From Phyllostachys edulis (lineage: Eukaryota > Streptophyta > Magnoliopsida > Poales > Poaceae), in assembly GCA_036346405.1 (NCBI GenBank), contig CM070568.1, positions 30,601,072-30,665,071 on the forward strand: a DNA stretch of 64,000 nucleotides, read 5' to 3'. Shown one piece after another: positions 1 through 10,460 of the stretch. The notes under the pieces are model-generated. The model did not search any database, was not told the origin of the DNA, and saw only the letters and a program-made list of their open reading frames with translations. The first letter of the stretch is position 1; each line of letters opens with the position of its first letter. Made by a program: the position numbers and the translations under genes.

Positions 1-497
1 GCCTGTACGCCTCGAGATGAGCTCGCGTCTCCCGCTGGATACGCTCCCTGTGCTCTTCATTGTGGCGCTCCTCCTCCCTCTTTTAGTGGTCCCTCTTGGC
101 TTCCCACTCCTCGCAGTCGAGACGCCACTGATCGCGTGGGTGGATCCCTTGGTTGATCCACTTGCGGTAGTTCCCCTTCCTCTCCCTTTCCAAAGGAAGG
201 GGGCGTAGTTGCCGGTCATCCTCGTCCTCCCCCTTGCAACGGCAGCATCCCTAGTGTCCAGCGGCATTCTAGGTGCTACACACCACGCTGCGGCCAGTGG
301 GCGCCCATGGTGATTTCGATGGCGAGGGCCTACGACGGCGCATGTAGAGGAGCAACGACGTGGACTCTAGGGCCACGGGGGGCTACCTCCACATTTGTTG
401 TTAGGTCTTCTGTCCCCGTGATAGCGGTTGCGACTTCGTGCTCGTGGCAAACGATGGTGACTGCACTCACAGCCGAAGGAGGGGGTGGCACCCCACA
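1..497 (-). pseudogene. GRF-type zinc-finger TE gene, C-terminal fragment
   Basis: The minus strand carries the distal part of the small GRF-like gene seen again at 37651-38429. The shared block reads WINQGIHPRDQWRLDCEEW (about 180-120), followed by a charged Arg/Glu tract with KREEERHNEEH. At 38.1 kb the matching protein has a WID..EIHPHDQWQIDYEEW block and then REEERRNDEHNK. An in-frame stop lies between the two blocks, so the copy is broken. The gene runs off the window edge on its 3' side. Its 5' side is cut at 498-502, where LTR element A inserted; beyond A the minus strand reads through a plausible 3' splice acceptor into this exon. Role is unknown: family members are transposon-associated zinc-binding proteins. 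The paralogy is firm; the exact start is not known. Confidence 0.6.
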
Positions 498-564
498 AGA
501 GGTGTGAGAGCCGCCGGGTGATTTAACTTGTAATGCTTAACCCACTACTACAAAAAGGCTAATA

Positions 565-800
565 CTGGATGCCTCATCACAGACGGTTGACCAAAACCGT
601 CTGTATTACATGCAATCACAGGCGGTTCATATTGAAAACCGTCTGTGTTACTGGCTGCGCTAAAAACCATATGTGAAGAGGCAATATCACAGACGGTTTA
701 CATTGAAAACCATCTATGAAGTATCACAGATAGTTCTAAACACAAGCTGTTTGTGATAATTGCAGACTTCACAGATGGATTTTAATTATAACCGTCTGTG
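565..800. repeat. CACTA 5' subterminal repeats
   Basis: Several direct and inverted copies of a motif close to CACAGACGGTT / AACCGTCTGTG are spread across this stretch, some paired as short palindromes. In En/Spm-type elements such arrays bind the element's own regulatory protein. Some copies are mutated (for example CACAGATAGTT near 725). Confidence 0.8.
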
Positions 801-2035
801 ATAATATCGCTACAGCTCCCCGTTGAGTTTCTTCATCGCCCTATGAGTTTTTTCGTCGCTGATGCGTCTCTTCGTCGCATCAATGCCGCTTCGGCTCCCC
901 GATGCATCTCTTCGTCTCATGCGCCGAATTTATTCCTTGTTTTGTAAAAAGGATCAACCGCCATCGAAGATAATCATCCCCACATATAACTCTACTACTT
1001 CTAAAAAAGCATAAATAGCACCCTCTTCTGTTTCCTTATCGCCGGCATTGATGGCCTACCTGGCCATACTGTACGAGCACCTCTCCGGCCGTATGTTGGC
1101 AGATGCTGTAGAAAACACTATTTCAACAGTGTCTTCACTCCTCTGTCTGAGGATTTGCCGGAGCGGGTGACGGCCACCTTCTGCTGTCTTGACATCCTCC
1201 TCCGCTGTGTCTTCCGGGTGATCTCCCACTTCCAGCGAGTTTACTGCATCATCGACGTGGTCCTCCACAACGACATTGCACGTCTCCAGGAGGCTTGCCG
1301 TCACTTGGACTGCTTAATCGAGGCGGCGGGTGACCGAGTCGACCAGGCCGAGACCCCTCAAGCAAGGGAAGAGAGCCTATGGGCTCAATTCTTCTTGATT
1401 CAACAGTCCGAGGGTCTTTAGGAGATGTTGGAATTCACGATGATATTAGTAAAACTCCTAGAGCAGCCAAGCCTTTTCTCGGTGGGACTTCCTGTCCCTA
1501 TCCTTGTTCTTGACGTGACTTGCACGAGCACTTCTCTAGCCTGCCTCTTGTCTTCACGTTGATGCAAGTCACAACACAGTGCTCCTCTTGGTCCTTGTCT
1601 TCTCGTGATGTTCCTCTCGGCAAAAGCAGCGCCCCTGCATTACTTTTCTTCTTCCTTCCTGCTGCAAAGAACCAAGCGAACAACACACCGATAATCGATT
1701 TCTTTGGGAGCACCGGCTCCTCTTATTGTCTTTTTTATTTCTTCAACTCCACAACTCTTGACTCTTACAATGCATGACTGCAGGTCCTTATAAAGGCTCA
1801 ATATACTACTACTACTCGGACTCACCATCCGACTCAATATCTACTTGGACTCACAACTCAACACTAGAAATTCTAGAAACGGAAAGCTTACAAAAATACC
1901 AAAAAAAAGATTAACTCTAACAGGAGACACTCGAACGAGCGCGTCAGCAGGTGGACTTATTTTGGGCTTCGTTCGATCACGAACCGTCCGATGCCGACGT
2001 CGTTGCCTACGAAGTTTTAAAGACGGATATAGCAT
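801..2035. other. CACTA interior, left of the nested LTR; no gene recognised
   Basis: The stretch includes a short CTTCGTC-rich repeat cluster (830-930) and open frames on both strands. The plus-strand frame at 1155-1421 (88 codons) reads like a degraded captured exon but matches no family I know. Nothing else could be supported. Confidence 0.4.
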
Positions 2036-2040
2036 CCTAC

Positions 2041-3640
2041 TATTGGGCCACGGAATAGGCTACGATAGCTACAAATCAAAATTTCTACCACGCAAACCAG
2101 GAAGCCAAGCAAGTAGATGATCACAGATTGTTCCCACCAGACGCGCAGAGCAGCGAAAGAAGGGTTGGAGCAGCCTGGTCCAACGTAGAGCGCGTCGATG
2201 TAGTGATCGTAGTCGATCGTCTAGCGTCGAGCAAGTCGATGCAGTGGTCGTAGTCGATCGTCCAGCGTCCTCGCGAGTCGATCATCTCCTCCGGCAACCT
2301 CTGTAGTTCCTTGTGAAGATCGTGGATCGTCCTCAAGCGCAACAATCGCAGTAGCGCCTCTACGGCATCCACACGTCTAGGGAAGGAACAACCATGCGCA
2401 GGTGTGCTAGAACCAATTCGCACGGTAGAGCTCTCAGGAAGATGACGGCTAGGGTTTTGGTGGTGATTCACACGTACCTCCCAACAGCCTCATGCATCTC
2501 CTTATATAGTGCTCGTGACGGATCCTATCCAAACACGTTTGTTGAATCGTATTCGTACTGGTTTGTTCCAACCCGTTAAGTGTGTGACCCTATAGGTTCA
2601 TGCGTAATCGGTTGTGACTCGGAAACCCTTTCCGATCACGAGTCGTAGCGGCTCCTAGTAGAACATAGCGATTCCCGAATACACACAAATTATATCGAGC
2701 GAACCTTAATGCAATATGATCTACGACCGAGTCCTCATCACTTACGACTGTGTCCTATCTCTATCTGACCAGTTCAGATTTGGTCACGACCGATTCGTAA
2801 TTCCTTACGACGTGTTACGACCACTCTGTGACTACGTTCGACCGATCTCGACCAGCTCGTATCTCCATACGACCAATCCGTGAATCGATTCGAACTAAGC
2901 ACCTACTCATGTATACTCCCTTTGCCTCATGATGTCCGGTTTAACTCGGTGAGATGTTGTGTCATCCATGGACTGCTCAATACTTTCGATCGAGTGTCGG
3001 ATTACTTCACGTGGTCGAACACTTGACTACTAGTGGCACGGCCATGTACTTTCTTTATCCGACCACAACGAGGGGCGAGAGACATCTCTGTTATCTTAGG
3101 AGGGCAAATCCCATATCGACTACCACATTCCTCTGCATGTTTCATAGCATACCCAAAGCTACCTTTATAACTACCCGATTCACGGTGTAGCGTTTGGCAA
3201 CCCCTAAGAGTGCTATTACATATGTAGGAAACCATGCTGATCTCAGGTCTAAGGATTATACATCAACATTGCTTGAGACCAACTAATGACACATAGAATC
3301 ATAACAATCTCAATAGTATCTCAAGGTGGGTCTAATCCAACATCATGTTCTCTAACATGTGTCCATATTATTGGTTTGATATCTCCATATCCATGACCCG
3401 TGAAACATAGTCATCAACCAATACATATGCTAGTCTATTCATATGTGTCCTCATATGTTTCCGACCAGGGATCGTATAAGAATAATTGTCGTAGAAATAT
3501 AGAGTTTCATAATCAAGTCACATACTTGATAATCAATATTAACAATATTATTCTTGGAACAAGATAACATTTTATCCAATATTATGAACATAAGGAAATA
3601 TAATCATCTCTATAATTGCCTCTAGGGCATATTTCCAACA
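2041..3640 (-). mobile_element. Angela/BARE-like Ty1-copia solo LTR
   Basis: Direct repeats CCTAC flank the unit at 2036-2040 and 3641-3645. The right end is the reverse complement of TGTTGGAAATATGCCCTAG, the well-known start of Angela/BARE-type copia LTRs, so the LTR reads on the minus strand. The left end is TATTGGG instead of TGTTGGG, one transition in the terminal dinucleotide. Length is 1600 bp. A minus-strand TATA box lies at 2502-2509. No internal domain or second LTR is present, so this is a solo LTR left by recombination. It lies inside the CACTA and is therefore younger than it. Confidence 0.9.
2502..2509 (-). promoter_or_regulatory. TATA box of the Angela-like solo LTR
   Basis: The minus strand reads ACTATATAAGGAG here, inside the LTR at the spacing expected for its U3/R boundary. 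Transcription would run toward lower coordinates. Confidence 0.6.
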
Positions 3641-3984
3641 CCTACCTCCGCCACTAGAAAAACTTTGTTTATTTAGGTTTCTACTTTTTTTTAATCTTTG
3701 TAAGAAGCGATTGACTGACCACCTATTTGGCCATATGTGAATTCCAAAATGAAAAAAAAAATCTAGTTTGGAGGTGAAGTTAATTACTATATTATATGTT
3801 GAACTATATATCATAGATGGTTTAGTGGAACAAATATTAAATCATCATATGTATCATAGTTAAAGCATATTTTCAGTAGTATTTAAATGACAAAATTGAC
3901 ATATAAACATGTAATTTCTTCATGTCATGTAAATGTATACATGATAATATGCTCAAAACATAGAACTTGAGAACAACCATATCA

Positions 3985-4195
3985 CAAATGGTTCCATTAT
4001 GAACCGTCTGTGATATGATATCATATTACGGATGATTCCATTATGGAACCGTCTATGATATCAGACCATATCACGGACGGCTCTATTATGGAACCATCTG
4101 TGATAAGTATCACTGACGGTTCCATAATAGAATCGTCTGTGATATGACCATATCACGGACGGTTCTATTATGGAACCATCAGTGATAAGTATCAC
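3985..4195. repeat. Internal block of CACTA-type subterminal repeats
   Basis: About six copies of a unit like TATCACGGACGGTTCCATTA, joined to its inverse GGAACCGTCTGTGATA, form a run of palindromes. They resemble the motifs at the two CACTA ends but sit in the element's middle. The run stops at 4205 with TATTAGTAG, a possible decayed CACTA terminus, so a second nested or fused element may lie here. Confidence 0.65.
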
Positions 4196-4354
4196 TCTTT
4201 ATTAGTAGAAGCCCGCTAGGGTTTGCGCTCTAACTCATCACTCCCCAGCGCTCTTACTCTCATACATTCCCCTCCCCACCCGAGTGCCCCCGACCTTGAC
4301 GCCGCCGCCCGACCCCGTCGCTGACGCTGCCCTTCTTCCCGTCACTGTCGGTTG

Positions 4355-4425
4355 TGACACCACAGTGCACTACACAAGACACTCATACGATAAGAGTGTC
4401 TTGTGCAGTGTCACTGTTGTGCCAC
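4355..4425. repeat. Short imperfect hairpin
   Basis: About 30 bases (4355-4384) are mirrored by 4393-4425 with a few mismatches and a two-base bulge, around an 8-base loop (ATACGATA). The inner 12 bases, ACAAGACACTC and partner, pair perfectly. It could be a MITE relic or a small foldback transcript; no function is shown. Confidence 0.6.
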
Positions 4426-5774
4426 AAATATGGTGACACTGCCTTCCCCTCTTCCGACCTCCCCCAGCTACCTCTGTGCCTCCTTACGCTTGGCTCCGAC
4501 CCGGCTGTGGTTTGAGGCCCAAAGAACAAGCAGTTTCTCTGCAATCTTGATTCAATCTGCTTCCTTTCCGATTGGTTTTGGGATTTGGAGTTTCCTAGAG
4601 TAATGAGTTAGAATCCGATCCTTGCTATTCCCGTTGGTTCTTCTTGCGCCCTTTCGTTGATTGGGCTCGAGGAGGTTTCGTTGGGTGAGTTTGGAGGATA
4701 CTCTACTGAGGGCACTCTCTGGATCTGGAAACTAGTGGAAGAAGTGTGGCTTGATCTTATTTCAAATGCTTTGTGGGTTTCCTCCATTTGAAGCAACATC
4801 TTGGAGATCTTGTGCGGCAAATCTTCCTGTCCCTCGGCTTTATTCTTTGGTGGGTTCTGAAATACAAAGAGGGGCCTTGCCTGGTTGCATCTTGGTGGTT
4901 TTGAATACCACTGAATCTTTGAGTATCCCTAAAAATCTTTTGTGCATCACTTTGTGGATATATATGATATACTGGTTCATATTTGGAATTGGTACTGAGA
5001 GATATTGCAAAGTGGTGATAGTGGGCTCGGTTTATCTGCTCAATAATGATAAAAGCCTTGAACTGAAATTTGTTAAGATATCTAGTTCAGTCTTGAGCTC
5101 TAATAGAGTTGATTACTGCTGTCATATTATCTCTAGTGATTCAGATTCTTACTACGGAGATTAATCTAATCATATTGATTAGCAATCTTGTTCCTCTAGT
5201 GGCCGAAAGGCTATATAATTGATCCTTGTAGTTTTCTTTTATATGTCATTTTGGTCAATTATTTGCAACTGGAATTATGCTTTATTTGTTGTTTATTATG
5301 CTGGAATTATCTTTGATTGTTTGCTAAAACCGCACTATTTACAACAATTGATGTCGGTTCTTTGTGCTTGGTTGGCTTACATAGGATGTGGTTCAGATGG
5401 GGCAAAACATCAATATGTACACATACAAATTTTTGTACATGTAACTAATCTTATAGTATGTTCCTATGTGGTATTCTGCTTTTGAAAGCTACAATTAACT
5501 TTTCAGATTTGTGAAGGTTAGGCTAATTTATAAAGCTGCAATTAACATACAAATTTCTGGAATTTTTACCTAGCTTGTGCCTCTGATCATCAATTATTTA
5601 TTAATTAGTGTGTATTCTATTCCAAAACAAGACCAAATGAGTCAAAAACTACTACAACACTTCTTCACCTGTCTCTCGCCATTCATTTCACCTTTGTCTG
5701 TGTAACCGTGTTCATACTGGTTAAGTTTTCCTACCTTGTATCCCAGGTACGTCCTACCATTCTATTTCTGATTT
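4426..5774 (+). other. CACTA interior with an unrecognised open frame
   Basis: A 137-codon plus-strand frame (4751-5164) begins MILFQMLCGFPPFE. This faintly recalls the subdomain IX region of protein kinases, but nothing after it supports a kinase, and no splice-ready exons were worked out. The flanking DNA is AT-rich and intron-like. A captured, decayed host fragment is possible; chance is equally possible. Confidence 0.2.
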
Positions 5775-5815
5775 CTTCTCTATAAAGTCTCCAAGCAAAG
5801 GGTCGCTTGTGCCTT

Positions 5816-5818
<3 letters not shown>

Positions 5819-5906
<88 letters not shown>
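5819..5906. repeat. (AT)n microsatellite, about 44 repeats
   Basis: This is uninterrupted AT dinucleotide in the left hairpin arm. It faces the shorter run at 6345-6408 across the hairpin. Confidence 0.98.
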
Positions 5907-5910
<4 letters not shown>

Positions 5911-6342
5911 AAGTAGTCTGACCACTTTGGAATTCGTGAGGAGGATGAGGTAGCAGCCACGGGCAACCTCATCGAGCCTGCAAGTTCAATAAGCACGGTT
6001 GCCAGGAGAGCGTATGGACATCCAATTACTTGGATGTCGTCGATAAATAATTGTACTTGACATCAAGGAATGGTTGATTCTTGATACATGAAGCCACTTC
6101 CCAATCGGAGTACTGTGCGTTCACACCATGTTCAAAAGTGGTGTGACGCCGCCAGTATTCGACTAGGAAGTGGCTTCATGTATCAAGAACCAACCATTTT
6201 TAATGTCAAGTCCAATTACCTATCGATTTACATCCAAGTAATTGTATATCAACACGCACTCCTTACAACCATACTTCTTGAACTTGTAGGCTCGATAAAG
6301 TTGCCCGTGGTCATTGCCTCATCCTCACGCATCACCGAAAGT

Positions 6343-6344
<2 letters not shown>

Positions 6345-6408
<64 letters not shown>
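6345..6408. repeat. (AT)n microsatellite, about 32 repeats
   Basis: This is uninterrupted AT dinucleotide in the right hairpin arm. The unequal length relative to the left arm shows slippage after the inverted duplication. Confidence 0.98.
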
Positions 6409-6411
<3 letters not shown>

Positions 6412-6464
6412 GCTAGTTTTACAGTACAAGCGTACCACCGCTGGTGACTTTATAGAGAATATAT

Positions 6465-6755
6465 ATCATGAGCGGTTTCATCTATAAATCGTATGTGATA
6501 CATCTGCTATCACAGATGGTTTCATCTACAAAACGTTTGTGATAATCTACTATCATAGACGGTTTTATCCACAAAACGTATGTGATAGTCTCCTATCACA
6601 GATGGTTTCATCTACAAACCGTCTATGATAGTATGTATCACAGACGGTTCGAAAACCGTCTGTGATGACCTCATATAACTACTGGCCCATAAACTCAGAT
6701 GGCTCACGAAACCGTCTGTGATGATATTTTTGAACCATCTGTGAGGACCTATTCT
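6465..6755. repeat. CACTA 3' subterminal repeats
   Basis: Repeated TATCACAGATGGTTTCATC / AAACCGTCTGTGATA motifs, direct and inverted, lead up to the 3' terminus. They are the counterpart of the block at 565-800. Confidence 0.8.
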
Positions 6756-9539
6756 GTAGTAGTGACCCTCCAATTGGTCCTAGCATCACAAATTAAATAT
6801 GCCCGCTCTCGGTGTATTATGTACCTCCCAGAAGCGGTATACATACGCCATCGCAAACATCAATATCAATCCATACAAAAGTTCTTACATTATCGAAACT
6901 TCAATTTTTACAACATATTGAACCTACAAGGTTCAGTTTCATACAAAGGGGCCGACCAGCCAAATAACAGATAAATATCAAGTACGCAGCGGAAAATAGT
7001 GAATAACTGAAATAAAAACATGAATTAATCATAGATAAAGTCCCAATGGCTTGCCATAACCCGCAGGGCAACCGACTTGGTTCGAACCATAGCAAATCAA
7101 CGTTCCTGTGCAATCTTTCTTACCCGATTCAAACTCGATACCTGTTGTCCAGATTAGTAAATGAAAGCAAACAGTGAGTACACGAATATACTCTGCAAGA
7201 ATTTACCAAGCCTATACATAGCTACATGCAAGCTCTACTCAAAGGAAAAGGCTATAGGGTTCATTTGCAGCACAAAGCAATATTTCAATTTAAATACAAT
7301 GTGGTAGATTCAAATGGCAAGTGAGCAAACATTTTTAGTACTTTAAATAACAGCGAGTAATAACATTAGACATCAACAAAACATCTACAGGTGGCTGCTC
7401 CGCAGCACACAATAATAACATGAGAAACCATTCTCAATACCATCGATTAAGTTTTAAGTTTTAAATTCCAAAATGTTGAGTCTAATTCTTGCACGACCTA
7501 ACCAAGAACGTGGCTACTCGAGTAGATTAAACCCTGCAAGGGTGTATAACTTAACTTTACCCACATGTCAGACCGCCTTTTCGCCAAGCTATAGAGCACA
7601 CTTCCTTAGGTATGCCAACAAGGCTAAGTCGTACAAGACGTTTTTCAATGGAATGAATTAATTAAGAGTCGCACGTATGGGGGTTAAGTCTCCGTGAACC
7701 ACCCCTCCCGGGCTCCCACGGAGGGCCCATACGTTGTGTCGGACACATTGACCCAGCCTTAGCAACTGCCGATAATCCTCGGGCGTGGGAACCATACCCA
7801 AAACCCTCCCCGCACACGCCCAACAATAACAGAACAACAAAATATTTTTCTCCTAATCTACCACCGACAACTCATTAATTAACATCTCCCAAAGTACTGA
7901 GTCAAGAGGGTTCCCGTATGCCCTCATGCGGATGCATGCAAAAGTGCTTGGATCAGTGACACAAGTAATTCGGTCCTTGTGACTTAGGCACGAGCCACAC
8001 ACCCAATAACCACACCAACAACCATTTGCCCGAGTCCAAATCATTTTATTTTTATTTTTAGTTTTCCAAATATAATAGCACAGGGTGCTGGATATAACAT
8101 AATAAAAATAATTTATGTGATCAAGGTCATCGACAAAGTCGACAACCGCCCAATCTACCGGAAGCTAAGCATTGCTAAGCATGACACCAAATAAACATAA
8201 ATAGACCATATAACATCCACCGAGCACTAATCATCAGCAGGAATATTAACTTAGTCTAGTGGCACAGGAGGAACAATTTTAGAGAATTCATGCAATAGGA
8301 TTAACTACCTCTAATCACAAACATAACTTGACAAATAAGCATGCATACATACAGTTGCAAAACAAGATAATAATTTTTTAATGTAATAGGATCAACATGT
8401 ATCAATGGAATGGGTGCTTGCCTTTACTTTCTATTACTATGGACATTCATATGATCATCTCCGTTGCACTCCCGAATCATCGTCATCTAACGATAAGAAC
8501 CGACAAAGCGAAAACACTGAATAAACACCAAAATTCTAAAATTCTCCAAAAAATATGAAATTAATACAGAAGATAGATTATGATTTTATATGAATTTATA
8601 AATAAACATTATTTGATTTGGAGTTTGCATGAGAGAGTTATGCCCTATACAAAATCTGCGGAGATGAAAATGTCAAATAGTGCTTTTTGCATCGTTAATC
8701 CGAAATTAGCTATTTCGTGAAAATTTGTAGAATAATGGTGGAGATATGTATTACATGGTTAGGTATAGAATAAAATTTTAAGACTAACACAATTTGGTTC
8801 ACCTCATTTGGAGTTCATATGAATTTCTTATGAATTTTTAAAGTTAATTCAATTTTCAGTGTAAAAGTAATTCATTTCAAAGATTAAATTGACTTCCAAA
8901 ATTTTATGTGACAGTAGAATGTTTCAAACCTAATGCATGTTAAAATACATTAAAAGTGAAAACCAACAAAATTGGTTTCACTCAAATTGGAGTTAAAATG
9001 AATTAGTTATAAATTACTGAAATTGACACTATGGCTAGGTCTACTGTTCATTACGAATAATCCTTTTTCGGCACATGTTCTTAGATTAGTTCCCTCTTTT
9101 AGCCTTGATGCTAATAACTTAAGCAAAAATCCTAATCTTAATTATTTCCCAACATATTAATTCTTTGCCTAACCAAAACATTCTCAGTTTGTTATTGACA
9201 TTTATACAAATGCTCATTTTTCAGACTTGCTTGCCTCATGCTAGCTTAACCCCCAAGCTTAACTGAAACAATGAATTTTCTAAATACTTGCATTAGAAAA
9301 TTTATTAGCCTATTTTTATTTAATTATCCTCATATCATCTTCTCTGTTCATATGTTTTATCCAAAGGAGTTTTGTTGTAATGAGGCGCGGTTAATACTTT
9401 TCTCACTTAATTTAATTATCCATTTGTACACTTAAACATGCATAAAAAATAAAATGACATGTTTAATATTATGATGCAACTTGCACAAGTAATATTGAAA
9501 CGCGATAATGCAATTTGACACTAAAATTTTACCGCCACG

Positions 9540-10460
9540 CGCGCTAGGCGTGCAATTACCACCGGACGTTGCCTTCTCAGTGTTCGTTTGCGTCCTCCGT
9601 AGTTGTCGCCGAACTCATCCACGTCCTCCGTAGTCGTCGCCGAACTTGTCCGCGTCCGCGTCCGCTCGGCCTTCTCGTCCTCATCCACGTCCACGTCTCG
9701 CTCTGCATCGGTGCCACCACGCCAAACGTGACACACCATACCGGCTCCGCCTCAGTGCCGTTGCTCTTAGCCACGCCCGCCTCTTCGCGCCGGTGGCCGT
9801 GCCACCAAGCCTCGTGTTCTCAGCTCCTCCGTCGACTCCATGGGCTGCTGCCGTCGCTGCACGCATGCTCGGGCTTAGGCTCGCCGTCACCGTGCTGCAA
9901 CGAGCATGCGCCGCGCAAGCCATTGTCGGTGCTCAGGCTCCCATGGCTGCGTCGCCGCTTGTTGGGCCGCACTCGCTGCTCTGCCGACTCCTTCGTCACA
10001 CTCCCTCGCCTTGGGCTGATGCCGTGCCCTCGGCGCCGCCGCTGTAGCACTGTGCCATGCTGCTAACCAAGCCTCGGCCGAGCCACAGCGCCATAGCTAC
10101 CTTGCCGCAATGCGCCTCTGTCGCATGCATCTTTGTCGCGCTAGCGATCGCAGCATGTCAGCAATTACGCTCGCCACCGTGCATGCTCCTTCCATCGCTG
10201 TGCTATCGCGCTCTAGCTTCTGTCGCTGCTTGTCTCCGTGCGCTGGCTCCAGCACATGCCTGCGGCCTTGCTCCCGCCGTAGCCATGAGCCAAGCTGGCC
10301 ACCTTCGCATCACCCATGCCTTGGCGCCCCTGCATGCTGACCAGCCCTCCACTGCTGCATGCGTGCACTACCGTATGCATGCATGCACGGCCTCTACCCA
10401 TACAGCTCTGGCCATGACGATGCCATTCACAGTGCGTCGCTCCTCTTCCTCCTCTTGATA
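9540..10460. other. GC-rich segment of LTR unit A
   Basis: A C-rich stretch with many CG, GCC and GCATGC words stands out from the AT-rich flanks. Long frames open on both strands (for example 9569-10066 plus), but their composition is low-complexity and they overlap one another, so I do not call them genes. In element B the matching LTR part is also GC-rich and lies upstream of a promoter, so this is probably U3-like DNA. Confidence 0.5.

Larger units (their letters stand above)
5775..6460. repeat. Long inverted repeat (hairpin) inside the CACTA
   Basis: The left arm (5775-6128) and right arm (6139-6460) are reverse complements over nearly their whole length, with scattered substitutions and small indels. 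The loop is about 10 bases (TGTTCAAAAG). Landmarks pair in order: CTCTATAAAGTC with its mirror at 6446-6458, the two TA microsatellites, GAGGATGAGG with CCTCATCCTC, TACTTGGATGT with ACATCCAAGTA, and GATACATGAAGCCACTTCC with its mirror at 6168-6186. A transcript would fold into a roughly 320-bp double-stranded RNA. No open frame runs through both arms. Confidence 0.9.
543..6764. mobile_element. CACTA (En/Spm-like) DNA transposon, non-autonomous
   Basis: The 5' end is CACTACTACAAAAAGG at 543. The 3' end, CCTATTCTGTAGTAGTG, finishing at 6764, is its reverse complement with a few mismatches. The 3-bp target duplication ACC lies at 540-542 and 6765-6767, the size expected for CACTA elements. Both ends carry dense subterminal copies of TCACAGACGGTT and its inverse, the usual transposase-binding arrangement in this superfamily. 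No TNP2-like transposase is visible in 6.2 kb, so the element would need a partner to move. It holds a nested solo LTR (2041-3640), a second block of subterminal-like repeats (3985-4195) and a long hairpin (5775-6460). It inserted into LTR unit A. Confidence 0.9.

Noticed and set aside
3652..3662. CACTAGAAAAA as the start of another CACTA element
   Set aside because: No matching inverted end or subterminal repeats at the right distance; probably part of the interior of the 543-6764 element.
4751..5164. Captured protein kinase exon
   Set aside because: Only a short kinase-like phrase (ILFQMLCGFPPFE); no catalytic loop, DFG or adjoining subdomain in any frame.
5775..6460. The hairpin as the miR820 locus itself
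   Set aside because: I did not find the mature miR820 sequence in either arm; only the general setting (hairpin in CACTA) is alike.
9569..10066. Long plus-strand open frame (165 codons) in element A
   Set aside because: Low-complexity GC-rich DNA with equally long overlapping frames on both strands and no domain; it lies inside an LTR unit.
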